A stretch of 49,796 nucleotides of DNA from Candidatus Woesearchaeota archaeon (GTDB taxonomy: Archaea; Nanobdellota; Nanobdellia; Woesearchaeales; 21-14-0-10-32-9): NCBI GenBank assembly GCA_020854775.1, contig JAHKLZ010000005.1, positions 1 through 49,796 of the forward strand. Reading direction: 5' to 3'. Both the position numbers and the translations under genes were made by a program. Numbering within the stretch: position 1 is the first letter of the stretch; the number at the start of each line of letters is the position of its first letter. Of the stretch, positions 1 through 8,177 are shown piece by piece. A model generated the notes under the pieces. It searched no databases, had not been told where the DNA came from, and saw only the letters and a program-made list of their open reading frames with translations.

Positions 1-44
1 CCGATATCATATCCGATATCATATCCGATATCATATCCGATATT
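1..44. repeat. 12-bp tandem repeat upstream of padR
   Basis: Three perfect copies of CCGATATCATAT followed by a partial fourth (CCGATATT). The unit contains the palindrome GATATC. It begins at the window edge, so the array may extend further left. It lies about 25 bases ahead of the PadR-type regulator start, where an autoregulatory operator would be expected, but that role is inference. Confidence 0.8.
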
Positions 45-69
45 TTGAAGGGGTTGAGGTTAAAAAAAA

Positions 70-567
70 ATGCGCAGTCACTTAAAGTCTTTAATATTAA
101 AAATGCTTAATGATAAAGCTATGTCTGGTTCTGAAATAATAACTGAAATAAACAATTTGATGAATTGGAAACCGAGTTGTGGCTCAATATATCCTTTATT
201 AAACTCTTTAGAAACTGATGGTTTAACTATTTCTAATCTTAATCAAGGTAAAAAGATTTATTCTTTAACTGCTAAAGCTAAAAAATTAGTTAAAGAAAAA
301 TATGATGAAAAAGAAGAATTAATTGTTGCTATGGAGAAATCTTACAAATTATTAGAATCAATTTATGGGTTTGATACGTCCATGGAACGTGAGATGCTTA
401 AAGATATAAAAAAAGGAAGTATGCCATTTCATGAAATATATGATGAATCAATGTTTTTAAAAGAAGAATTAGCTAGGATTCAAAAAAAGAATTTATTATC
501 TAAGAATATTGTTGAAATAAAAAATATATTAAGAAAGGCAGGTAATGATTTAAAAAAAATAAGGTGA
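70..567 (+). CDS. PadR family transcriptional regulator
   Basis: A 165-residue DNA-binding protein of the PadR family. The N-terminal ~75 residues form the winged helix, with the family-typical stretch reading SGSEIITEIN then SCGSIYPLLNSLETDGL, where the recognition helix and wing begin. The C-terminal half is charged and helical, as in the PadR dimerisation region. The ATG follows a GAGGT motif about ten bases upstream. It is the first gene of an export operon: the ABC ATPase starts six bases after its stop, so it probably controls that operon and itself. The ligand cannot be guessed. Base use is richer in A than most downstream + strand genes. Confidence 0.85.
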   Translation: MRSHLKSLILKMLNDKAMSGSEIITEINNLMNWKPSCGSIYPLLNSLETDGLTISNLNQGKKIYSLTAKAKKLVKEKYDEKEELIVAMEKSYKLLESIYGFDTSMEREMLKDIKKGSMPFHEIYDESMFLKEELARIQKKNLLSKNIVEIKNILRKAGNDLKKIR

Positions 568-573
568 ATCATA

Positions 574-1347
574 TTGAAAGATAAAAAAATTAAAGATGAT
601 GAAATCATAATTGAATTAAAAGATGTTTGGAAAACATATATCATGGGTGAAGTTAAAGTTCATGCTCTTCGTGGTATGAATTTGCAAGTAAAAAAAGGAG
701 AATTCTTGTCAATTATGGGTCCTAGTGGTTCTGGTAAGAGTACCGCGATGAACATGGTTGGTTGTTTGGATACTCCTTCTAAGGGTAAGATTTTTCTTAG
801 TGGTAAAGATATTTCTAAATTGTCCGAATCTGATTTAGCTCAGATAAGAGGTAAAAAGATAGGTTTTATTTTTCAAAAATTTAATCTTATAACTAGTATG
901 ACTGCTAAAGAAAATGTGATGTTGCCTTTAATATTTCAGGATGTAAATCCTTTAAAAAGAGAAAGGACTGCTAAAAGATTCTTAGATTTAGTTGGTTTGA
1001 AAGATAGAATGAATCATAATCCTAATGAGTTATCAGGAGGTCAACAACAAAGAGTTGCTATTGCTCGTGCATTATCTAATTCTCCTGAAGTTATATTGGC
1101 GGATGAACCTACGGGTAATTTAGATAGTAAATCTGGAACAACAGTTATGGATTTTCTTAAAAAGTTGCACAAAGAAGAAAATACAACTATTGTTTTAGTT
1201 ACGCATGATGAAAAAGTTGCTGCGAAAGCAGATAGGACTGTTTTTTTGAAGGATGGTATGATTGTTAATAATTTAGATGTTGATACGTCTAAATTGATTG
1301 AAACTCAATTAGTTGAGGAAAAAAGAAAAAAAGCTAAAATGAAGTAA
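574..1347 (+). CDS. ABC transporter ATP-binding protein, MacB/LolD type
   Basis: A 257-residue cytoplasmic ATPase that powers the FtsX-type permeases encoded downstream. Walker A GPSGSGKS is at residues 49-56, the signature LSGGQQQR at 153-160, Walker B VILADEP at 173-179, and the switch histidine lies in LVTHDEK. The sequence GEVKVHALRGMNLQVKKGEF before Walker A is characteristic of the MacB/LolD exporter class. The start is TTG, chosen because AAGGTGA sits six bases upstream and no ATG fits. MacB-class proteins use mechanotransmission across the membrane rather than carrying substrate through it; the substrate here is unknown. Confidence 0.93.
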   Translation: MKDKKIKDDEIIIELKDVWKTYIMGEVKVHALRGMNLQVKKGEFLSIMGPSGSGKSTAMNMVGCLDTPSKGKIFLSGKDISKLSESDLAQIRGKKIGFIFQKFNLITSMTAKENVMLPLIFQDVNPLKRERTAKRFLDLVGLKDRMNHNPNELSGGQQQRVAIARALSNSPEVILADEPTGNLDSKSGTTVMDFLKKLHKEENTTIVLVTHDEKVAAKADRTVFLKDGMIVNNLDVDTSKLIETQLVEEKRKKAKMK

Positions 1348-1379
1348 GAGGTGTAATTATGTTTAATGGAGGAATTTTT

Positions 1380-2612
1380 ATGAAAAAAATAAGTTTGGTA
1401 TTTGCTTTGTTGTTGTTATTGCCGATGGTTGTTAGTGCTCAGAACGCGCCTATTATTAGGTTGAGTATTTCTAACTATGATCCTATGCCTGTTCAACCAG
1501 GTGAATTTGTTGATGTTTGGATAAGTATTCAAAACATTGGTGCGGGTGAAGCTAAAGATTTAAGATTAGAATATTTGGATTCGCCTTTTTTTGAATTAGT
1601 TAATCCTGATGAGAAAGTAAGAGAAATTTCTGTTCTTGGTTCTTATAGAGATTACACTTTGAAGTATCGATTTAAAGTTGCTAATAACGTGGTTGAAGGA
1701 GTTAATGAATTAAGATTTGAATATTCTCTTGGTGGCGCACCTGGTGTTATTAGTACGTCTAATTTAAGATTGGATGTTAAGTCAACTGATGTTCCTATTA
1801 GTATAAGTTCTGTTCGTTTATATCCTGATCCTGTTGAGCCAGGGCAGAAGGCTGAACTAGTTATAGGGGTTACTAATCCTGCGCAGTCATCTAATTTGAG
1901 AGATGTTAGTGTGGCTTTGCAATTAGCTGATACTCAAGGTGGTTCCATGTTTAATTTGCCGTTTGCACCTATTGGTTCAACTAATAAGAAATCTATTAAT
2001 AGAATATTACCTGGTCAAACAACTGAGTTCAGGTTTAGTTTAACTGCGTATCCTGATGCTGATTCTAAAATTTATAAAGTTCCTGTTGTTTTTGCTTATT
2101 ATGATGATTTGGGAAGAAGATATGATGATATTTCTTTTGTTTCTATAAATGTTAATTCTCAACCTGATTTATACGTGATGATAGAAGGAATAACTGTTGA
2201 TACTGATTCTAGGTCAGGAGAAGTTATTTTTGATGTTGTGAATCAAGGAGTATCTGATGTTAAGTTATTATCTGTTATTCTTGAAGATTCTGATTCTTTT
2301 AAAGTAACTTCTGCTTCTAACATTGAATATCTTGGAAGTGTTGAATCTGATGATTTTAAGTCTGCTAGGTTTAGAATTCTTGTTGATGGTGACGTTGATG
2401 AAGTTGCGTTTCCTTTAACTTTAACTTTTAGAGATGCTTTGAATAATGAATTCGTGGAAACTTTTGAAATTATTCATGTACTTAGACATCCTGAGAGTAA
2501 TGGTAATAGTTCTGGAACTTTAATTGTTGTTTTAGTTATTCTTGGAATGGTTGTTTATTGGTATCATAGAAGGAAGCAAAGAAAAAAGAAATTATTGGAT
2601 GAGGATGACTAA
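1380..2612 (+). CDS. Secreted COG1361-like protein with C-terminal membrane anchor
   Basis: About 410 residues. An N-terminal signal peptide (KK, a leucine-rich core, cleavage near VVSAQ) is followed by repeated CARDB/immunoglobulin-like beta modules (phrases such as YDPMPVQPGEFVDVWI and YPDPVEPGQKAELVI introduce successive domains), then one transmembrane helix near the end (LIVVLVILGMVVYWY) and a basic-acidic cytoplasmic tail. This matches COG1361 (S-layer-domain-like) proteins often encoded with MacB-type ABC systems in archaea. An upstream in-frame ATG at 1359 is possible, but 1380 is preferred because GGAGG lies seven bases before it and the product then begins with a clean signal peptide. 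Probably the extracytoplasmic partner of the transporter. Confidence 0.8.
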   Translation: MKKISLVFALLLLLPMVVSAQNAPIIRLSISNYDPMPVQPGEFVDVWISIQNIGAGEAKDLRLEYLDSPFFELVNPDEKVREISVLGSYRDYTLKYRFKVANNVVEGVNELRFEYSLGGAPGVISTSNLRLDVKSTDVPISISSVRLYPDPVEPGQKAELVIGVTNPAQSSNLRDVSVALQLADTQGGSMFNLPFAPIGSTNKKSINRILPGQTTEFRFSLTAYPDADSKIYKVPVVFAYYDDLGRRYDDISFVSINVNSQPDLYVMIEGITVDTDSRSGEVIFDVVNQGVSDVKLLSVILEDSDSFKVTSASNIEYLGSVESDDFKSARFRILVDGDVDEVAFPLTLTFRDALNNEFVETFEIIHVLRHPESNGNSSGTLIVVLVILGMVVYWYHRRKQRKKKLLDEDD

Positions 2613-2643
2613 CTTTTTTTAATTTTTTTTTTAGGTTTTTAAG

Positions 2644-3843
2644 ATGATTAAGGATTATTTTAGGATTGCTGTCAAGAATTTGACTAAGAAGAAGATGAGG
2701 AGTTGGTTAACTCTCATAGGTATATTTATTGGTATTGCTACTGTTGTTAGTATTATTAGTCTTGGTCAGGGCTTGGAGAAAGCTGTTGTTCAGCAATTTC
2801 AAGATCTTGGTGCAGAAAAAATTTCTGTTTCTGCTCTTGGTACTGCTGGTAGTTCTAAAGGTATTACTAATAAGGATTTAGAAGTTATTCGTAGAACTAG
2901 GGGTGTTGATGTCGCTGCTGGTCAAATGATTGATTCTATAATTATGTCTTTTGGGGATAAAACTAGGAATTCTTATGTTGCTACTCTTCCTAGGAATACT
3001 GTTGAAAGAAACTTTATTATTAGTACTAATAATTATGATGTCGTTGTGGGTCGTATGTTGAAGCCTGATGAGCGTACTAAGATAGTTTTGGGTTCTACAT
3101 ATAAAGATAGACCTATTTTTGATAGATTATTAAGGATTGGTGATGATGTTAATATTAATGGAGAATATTTTGAAATTGTTGGTTTCTTAGAGAGAACAGG
3201 TTCTTTTCAGGTTGATAGTGTTGTTTTGATGAATGAGGATGCTGCGAGATTTTTGTTTGATAAACCTGATGTTTTTAGTGTAATTCAAGTTGTGCCTATT
3301 AACGTTCAGGATATAGATGTTGTTGCTGAGAACATTAGACATGATTTGAGAAAAAGTAGAAATGTTCGTATTGGTAAAGAAGATTTTAGTGTTGCAACTA
3401 GTCAAGATATTCTTGATAGTTTGAATAATATTTTGTCTGTTGTTACTTATTTTTTGATTGGTATTGCTGCTATTAGTATATTGGTTGGTGGTGTGGGTGT
3501 TATGAATACTATGTTTACTTCGATTCTTGAAAGAACTAAGGAGATTGGTATTATGAAGGCTATTGGTGCTCGTAACTCTGATATTTTGTTAATGTTTTTA
3601 TTTGAGTCTGGTTTGCTTGGTTTGGTTGGTGGCTTAATTGGTTTAGGTCTAGGTATGAGTCTTGGTTTGCTTGTTCAAACTCTAGGCAGATTATTATTAG
3701 GTACTAGTCTTGTTCAGGCTGTTTTTACTTTAGAATTAATTTTTGGTGCTTTGTTTTTTTCATTTTTAATAGGTGCAATCGCTGGTTTATTACCTGCTTA
3801 TAGGGCTTCGATTATGAAGCCTGTTGATGCTTTGAGGCAATAA
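2644..3843 (+). CDS. MacB/FtsX-type ABC transporter permease (copy 1)
   Basis: A 399-residue membrane protein with the MacB layout: an N-terminal helix (SWLTLIGIFIGIATVVSIISL), a ~200-residue extracytoplasmic MacB-PCD-like domain, and three C-terminal helices of the FtsX domain (around 270-395), including the conserved stretch LERTKEIGIMKAIGARNSDI. It ends PAYRASIMKPVDALRQ, a typical FtsX ending. Its stop overlaps the next permease start by one base, so the two are translationally coupled and likely form a heterodimer served by the ATPase at 574. Confidence 0.92.
   Translation: MIKDYFRIAVKNLTKKKMRSWLTLIGIFIGIATVVSIISLGQGLEKAVVQQFQDLGAEKISVSALGTAGSSKGITNKDLEVIRRTRGVDVAAGQMIDSIIMSFGDKTRNSYVATLPRNTVERNFIISTNNYDVVVGRMLKPDERTKIVLGSTYKDRPIFDRLLRIGDDVNINGEYFEIVGFLERTGSFQVDSVVLMNEDAARFLFDKPDVFSVIQVVPINVQDIDVVAENIRHDLRKSRNVRIGKEDFSVATSQDILDSLNNILSVVTYFLIGIAAISILVGGVGVMNTMFTSILERTKEIGIMKAIGARNSDILLMFLFESGLLGLVGGLIGLGLGMSLGLLVQTLGRLLLGTSLVQAVFTLELIFGALFFSFLIGAIAGLLPAYRASIMKPVDALRQ
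3524..3585 (+). repeat. 62-bp block identical to 4741-4802
   Basis: Inside the FtsX domains of the tandem permeases this block is identical base for base in the second copy at 4741-4802. It encodes most of the conserved LERTKEIGIMKAIGARNSDI segment. Synonymous positions also match, which protein selection alone does not demand. Confidence 0.85.
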
Positions 3844-5063
3844 TGATGATAGGAGATTATTTTAGGATAGCTTTAGGAAGTATTAAGAAAAGAAAGATGA
3901 GGAGTTGGTTAACTCTTATTGGTATATTTATTGGTATTGCCGCAGTGGTTAGTCTTATTAGTATTGGTCAGGGGTTGCAAGCTGTTATTGAAGATGAGTT
4001 TAAAGCGTTAGGTACTGATAAAATTGTTGTTCGAGCAGCAGGTAGTTCTTTTGGTATGACTCAATCTTCTAATCCTTTAACTAAGGATGATGTTGATGTT
4101 TTGAAGAATGTTCAAGGAGTTAATGTTGTTGGTTATTCTACTTATCGCGCGGGTTTGGTTGAGTGGGGTAAAGATGATTTTCAGGTTGCTTTCGTTGTTA
4201 GTGTTCCTTCTGGTGAGCAAGGAGTTATAATGAAGGAATTAATGGGTTTGAATAAAATTATAGTTGGTAGGGAGCTTAGGGATAATGAGAGAAGAACAGC
4301 GTTTATTAGTTATAATTATGGTTTTTCTTCTAGGTATGATACTTTGATTACTCCGGGTAGAAAGATCACTGTTAATGGTGTTGAGTTTCAGGTTGTTGGA
4401 ATAAAGCAGAGTGAGGGTAATGAAGCTGATGATAATATTATTTATTTGAATGAGCATGATTTTGATGATTTATTTGATCATGGTGATGAGGTTAGTATGA
4501 TTGTTGTTCAGGTTCTTCCTGGCAGGATTCCTGCTGATGTTCTTGTAAATGTTGAAGAGGCTCTTAGGCGTCATCGTGATGTGAAATTTGGTCAGGAAGA
4601 TTTTGAGGCTGAAACTTTTGAGAATATATTAGATTCTTTTCTTGTTATTTTTAATGTTGTTCAAGCTATAATTATTGGTATTGCGAGTATTAGTTTATTT
4701 GTTGGTGGTGTAGGTATTATGAATACTATGTATACTGCTGTTCTTGAAAGAACTAAGGAGATTGGTATTATGAAGGCTATTGGTGCTCGTAACTCTGATA
4801 TTCAGAACATGTTTTTGATTGAGTCTGGTTTACTTGGTTTGGTTGGTGGCTTAATTGGTGTTTTGTTTGGTTTTGGTATTAGCAAATTAATTGAATTTAT
4901 TGCTGCTGATGCTCTTGGAACTGATTTGTTAAAGCCTTTATTTCCTGTTTGGTTAATTGTTGGTTCTTTGTTTTTTGCGTTTGTTCTTGGTAGTGTTTCT
5001 GGTTGGTTCCCTGCGAAACAAGCCGCGAAGATGAATCCTGTGGATGCATTGTCTACGGAGTAG
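3843..5063 (+). CDS. MacB/FtsX-type ABC transporter permease (copy 2)
   Basis: A 406-residue paralogue of the preceding permease with the same arrangement: first helix SWLTLIGIFIGIAAVVSLIS, external domain, then three C-terminal helices and the ending PAKQAAKMNPVDALSTE. The start overlaps the previous stop by one base (TAATG); a second ATG follows immediately. Sequence identity with copy 1 is concentrated in the FtsX core, including a 62-base block identical at DNA level (3524-3585 and 4741-4802), while the external domains have diverged. That suggests either strong constraint or gene conversion after tandem duplication. Confidence 0.92.
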   Translation: MMIGDYFRIALGSIKKRKMRSWLTLIGIFIGIAAVVSLISIGQGLQAVIEDEFKALGTDKIVVRAAGSSFGMTQSSNPLTKDDVDVLKNVQGVNVVGYSTYRAGLVEWGKDDFQVAFVVSVPSGEQGVIMKELMGLNKIIVGRELRDNERRTAFISYNYGFSSRYDTLITPGRKITVNGVEFQVVGIKQSEGNEADDNIIYLNEHDFDDLFDHGDEVSMIVVQVLPGRIPADVLVNVEEALRRHRDVKFGQEDFEAETFENILDSFLVIFNVVQAIIIGIASISLFVGGVGIMNTMYTAVLERTKEIGIMKAIGARNSDIQNMFLIESGLLGLVGGLIGVLFGFGISKLIEFIAADALGTDLLKPLFPVWLIVGSLFFAFVLGSVSGWFPAKQAAKMNPVDALSTE

Positions 5064-5223
5064 ATAATGCTACGCGCGTTAGTAAGTTTGTATTGGCTAA
5101 GGAGTAGATAAATCTAAGCTTGTGAGTATGTTTGGTTGATAACTGAGTAAATTCTTTTTTTTGGGCTTAATAAATCATTTTTGAGCTTTTTTTGGCTTTT
5201 TTTTGGGTTTTAAATTCAAAAAA

Positions 5224-5233
5224 TTTATAAATA
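5224..5233 (+). promoter_or_regulatory. TATA box for the phosphohexomutase gene
   Basis: TTTATAAATA centred about 27 bases before the ATG at 5255. The spacing implies transcription starts at or next to the start codon, a leaderless mRNA. The 190-base gap before it otherwise holds T-rich tracts and two short GGAGTAGATAA repeats near 5057 and 5100. Confidence 0.6.
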
Positions 5234-5254
5234 ATACTTTTTAGTTTCTGTTCC

Positions 5255-6598
5255 ATGGTGGTTAAGAAAGATTACTCTTCTGTGTTTAGAGCTTATGATT
5301 TAAGGGGGGTTTATCCTAAGGAAGTTGATAATAATTTTGCTTATCTACTTGGTAAGTCTTTTGCTACTTATGCTAAGGTTAAAGAGGTCGCTGTTGGTTA
5401 TGATGGTAGGAAGAGTTCTCCTAAGTTATTTGAAAATTTAAAGAAGGGTCTTGTTGAGTGTGGTGTTGATGTTGTCGATATTGGTTTGGTTAGTACGCCT
5501 ATGAGTTATTTTGCTGTTATTAAGGGTAAGTTTGATGCTGGAATAATGATTACTGCTAGTCATAATCCTAAGGATTGGAATGGTTTTAAATTAATGCTTA
5601 AGAAAGCTGAGCCTTTGTTCTCTGAGAATGGTTCTTTGGATTTGTTGAAAATTATTGAGTCTGAGGAATTTATGTCTTCTAAGAAGAAGGGTAAATCTAA
5701 GAAGAAGAGTTTCGTTAAGGATTACGAGGTTTTTATTAGTTCTTTGTTAAAGAAGTTTAAAACTAAGAAGAGCATCAAATTAGTTATTGATCAGAGTAAT
5801 GGTTCGGGTATTAACGAAGTTAATACTTTGAAGAAGTTATTTCCTTCTTCTAAGATTATTAATGGTAAGGTTTCGGCTTCTCCTAGTCATGAGCCTAATC
5901 CTTTATCTCCTGATGCTCGTAAGCAATTAGTTGCTGAGGTTAAGAAGCAGAAGGCGGATCTTGGTTTAATTTTTGATGGTGACGCGGATAGGGTATGTTT
6001 TGTTACGCATAAGGGTCATTTTGTTAGGCCTGATTTGATTCTTTCTTTGTTATCTAAAGAGATAAAGAAAGGTCCTGTTGTTTATGATACTAGGTCTTCT
6101 CAAGCTGTTGCTGATACTTGTAAGGCTAGGGGTATTCGTGCTATTATGTCTAAAGCGGGTAGAACTTTTATTTATAGGGTGATGAAGGATGAGGGCGCGG
6201 AGATTGGCGCAGAGAATTCAGGTCATTATTTTTTTAAGGAATCTGATTATTTAGATAATGCAGGTGTTTGTGCAATTAAAGTTTTGAATATCTTGCTTTC
6301 TTGTGATGAGTCCTTATGTGATTTAGTTAAGGAATTTGAGAAGTATCATCATTCGGGTGAAATAAATTACAAGGTTAAGAATACTAGTAAGGCTTTTTTG
6401 TTAGTTGAGCAGTCTTTTTCTGATCCTGTTAAGTCTTTGTTTATTGATGGATTATCTGTTTATTATGATGATTTTTGGTTTAATCTTCGTAAAAGTAATA
6501 CTGAGAACATTGTGCGTCTTAACGCGGAGTCAACTTCTAAAGAAGTTTTAGATAAGCATCTTCAAAGAATTAATAATATTATGAGTCTTGTTAAGTAA
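5255..6598 (+). CDS. Phosphomannomutase/phosphoglucomutase
   Basis: A 447-residue cytoplasmic alpha-D-phosphohexomutase that interconverts hexose 1- and 6-phosphates, supplying sugar nucleotides for glycans and glycoproteins. The phosphoserine loop TASHNP is at residues 100-105 (catalytic Ser102), the metal loop DGDADR at 241-246, and the sugar-binding loop AENSGH at 319-324. The early motif FRAYDLRG also fits the ManB/AlgC branch. Length is normal for the family. A lysine-rich insertion (KKKGKSKKK) near 143-151 is unusual. Preference for mannose or glucose cannot be told from sequence, so no gene symbol is given. Stands alone with its own promoter. Confidence 0.93.
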   Translation: MVVKKDYSSVFRAYDLRGVYPKEVDNNFAYLLGKSFATYAKVKEVAVGYDGRKSSPKLFENLKKGLVECGVDVVDIGLVSTPMSYFAVIKGKFDAGIMITASHNPKDWNGFKLMLKKAEPLFSENGSLDLLKIIESEEFMSSKKKGKSKKKSFVKDYEVFISSLLKKFKTKKSIKLVIDQSNGSGINEVNTLKKLFPSSKIINGKVSASPSHEPNPLSPDARKQLVAEVKKQKADLGLIFDGDADRVCFVTHKGHFVRPDLILSLLSKEIKKGPVVYDTRSSQAVADTCKARGIRAIMSKAGRTFIYRVMKDEGAEIGAENSGHYFFKESDYLDNAGVCAIKVLNILLSCDESLCDLVKEFEKYHHSGEINYKVKNTSKAFLLVEQSFSDPVKSLFIDGLSVYYDDFWFNLRKSNTENIVRLNAESTSKEVLDKHLQRINNIMSLVK

Positions 6599-6613
6599 AA
6601 TCTTTGATTTTTT

Positions 6614-7042
6614 TTAAGGAGTTTTACATCTGGTTATTTCTGCTAGGGCTTTTATGCTTCTTGAGCCTTCGTATACTTCTTTGTTTATTTGTATTTCTGG
6701 TACGTAGTTTGTTTTTGTTTGTGTACATCTTTGTTGTTCTTTTGTGCATTCTACGTACACAGAGGTTACTGCTTCATATCCTCCTAGGCTTTGTACAAGG
6801 CTTCTGCACGCAGGACACCACTCTGATCCGTATATTACTACGCCGTTATCTGCTAGGCAATCGTTAAATTCTTTTAATCCGTATTCTTCATTATTATTTT
6901 CTTTGTTTGATTCTTTTTCGTTATTGTTTAATTCAGTATTATTACTATTATTTTCATAATTATTATTGTTGTAAGTATTATTTGTGCAAGCGCTTAATAT
7001 TAACAAGCTTATTATTGTTAGGATTATCATTGTTTTTTTCAT
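6614..7042 (-). CDS. Thioredoxin-like lipoprotein
   Basis: A 142-residue exported protein. The N-terminus is a lipoprotein signal (MKK, hydrophobic core, lipobox LLILSAC), followed by an Asn-rich linker of about 40 residues and then a thioredoxin/glutaredoxin-fold domain with the redox motif CPAC inside GSEWCPACRS. A second cysteine pair lies in CTKEQQRC. An upstream in-frame ATG at 7078 exists, but the ATG at 7042 overlaps the trxB stop as ATGA and gives a proper lipoprotein signal. Last gene of the thiol redox operon; it probably receives electrons from the membrane protein at 8178 and acts outside the membrane. Confidence 0.8.
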   Translation of the reverse strand: MKKTMIILTIISLLILSACTNNTYNNNNYENNSNNTELNNNEKESNKENNNEEYGLKEFNDCLADNGVVIYGSEWCPACRSLVQSLGGYEAVTSVYVECTKEQQRCTQTKTNYVPEIQINKEVYEGSRSIKALAEITRCKTP

Positions 7043-7932
7043 TTTAGTTCCTCTTTGGCTTTTAGTGCCGCGATGCATCCTTGTGCCGCCGCGATTATTA
7101 TTTGTTCTTTTCCTTTGTTGTTTACGTCTCCTGCTGCGAATATTTTGTTGCTTGATGTTTTCATATCATCAGTCACTATTATTTTTCCTTCTTTGTTTTT
7201 TTCTACGTTTGTTATTTCTGAATTCGGGATTAGGCCTATTTCTATTGATATTCCTTGAACTTCTAAATTTTTTGTTTCATTATTTGTTTCGTATTTTAGT
7301 CCTTTTACGTATTCATCTCCGTAAATCTCTAAAGTTTTTGCTCCAGTTATTACTTCTATGTTCTCTGTTTTCTTTACTTGTTCTATTAATAGTTCTTCTC
7401 CGCTTAATTCGTTTTGTATCTCTATTATGTATACTTTTTTTGCTATTTTACTTAAGTACATCGCTGATTTTGTTCCTGCGTAACTTCCTCCTATTACTGC
7501 TACTTCTTGGTCTTGAAATAATGATCCATCACATACTGCGCAGTAAGTTATTCCTTTGTTCGCAAATTCTTGTTCTCCTTTTATTCCTAATTTTTTTCTT
7601 TTGCTTCCTGTCGCGATTATCGCGATTTTTGATTTTAGGATTTGTCCGTTTTCTAGTTCTGTTATTACTTCGTTGTTTTCTTGTTTCACTGTTTTTACTG
7701 TTTCATCTTCTATTATTTCTACGTCGTATGATTTTAAATGTTCTTCTAACGCTTTAGTTAATTCGAGGCCTGTTATTGTTTTAAATCCAGGATAGTTCTC
7801 TATTTTATCTGTTTTTGTTAAGTATCCTCCTAGCTCTTCAGTTACTAAGGTTATGGTCATTTTTGCTCTCGCTGCGTATATCGCAGCTGTTATGGCTGCT
7901 GGTCCTCCTCCTATTATTGTTAAGTCTTTCAT
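7039..7932 (-). CDS. trxB: Thioredoxin reductase (NAD(P)H)
   Basis: A 297-residue flavoprotein that passes electrons from NAD(P)H through FAD and a disulfide to thioredoxin-like proteins. The FAD-binding motif GGGPAAITAAIYAAR begins near residue 8, the redox-active CAVCDG has cysteines at about 131 and 134, the second Rossmann motif is VIGGSYAGTKSA, and the C-terminal FAD motif is IFAAGDVNNK. Length is typical of low-molecular-weight TrxB. Start and stop overlap neighbouring genes as ATGA on both sides, so the operon is tightly coupled. Its likely partner is the glutaredoxin-like protein just upstream. Confidence 0.95.
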   Translation of the reverse strand: MKDLTIIGGGPAAITAAIYAARAKMTITLVTEELGGYLTKTDKIENYPGFKTITGLELTKALEEHLKSYDVEIIEDETVKTVKQENNEVITELENGQILKSKIAIIATGSKRKKLGIKGEQEFANKGITYCAVCDGSLFQDQEVAVIGGSYAGTKSAMYLSKIAKKVYIIEIQNELSGEELLIEQVKKTENIEVITGAKTLEIYGDEYVKGLKYETNNETKNLEVQGISIEIGLIPNSEITNVEKNKEGKIIVTDDMKTSSNKIFAAGDVNNKGKEQIIIAAAQGCIAALKAKEELK

Positions 7933-8159
7933 TTTAGTTGTTTTTCAATCTTTTTTTTATCAAAACCTGAAAAAGCTTTATCTCTTATTTCTATTATAGG
8001 TATTCTTTTTTGGCCTGCTTTCTTGAATGCTTTTTCTGTTGCTTCTTTATTTTCAAAAGTATCTATTTCTTCGTATTCAATATTATTTTCTTTAAAATAT
8101 TTTTTGGCTTTCTCACATTCTAAGCATATAGGTGTTGTGTATATTTTTACTTTCGTCAT
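7929..8159 (-). CDS. Glutaredoxin-like small thiol protein
   Basis: A 76-residue cytoplasmic thioredoxin-fold protein of the NrdH/glutaredoxin size class. The active-site motif CLEC sits at the usual place after the first strand (KVKIYTTPICLECEKAK), and the cis-proline region is KRIPIIEI. It lies between trxB and the membrane thiol transporter, so it is the natural carrier of reducing equivalents from TrxB. GAGG upstream supports the ATG. Confidence 0.88.
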   Translation of the reverse strand: MTKVKIYTTPICLECEKAKKYFKENNIEYEEIDTFENKEATEKAFKKAGQKRIPIIEIRDKAFSGFDKKKIEKQLK

Positions 8160-8177
8160 GTTATCAATCCTCTTTTT

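Noticed and set aside
5064-5110. Small gene of 14 codons after the second permease
   Set aside because: An ATG at 5068 is open to 5109 behind GGAG, but the peptide is too short and matches nothing; the region looks like a duplicated GGAGTAGATAA sequence.
6984-7757. 257-codon Leu-rich + strand frame
   Set aside because: It is the mirror of the thioredoxin reductase gene, which has all family motifs; the Leu-rich translation comes from the T-rich strand.
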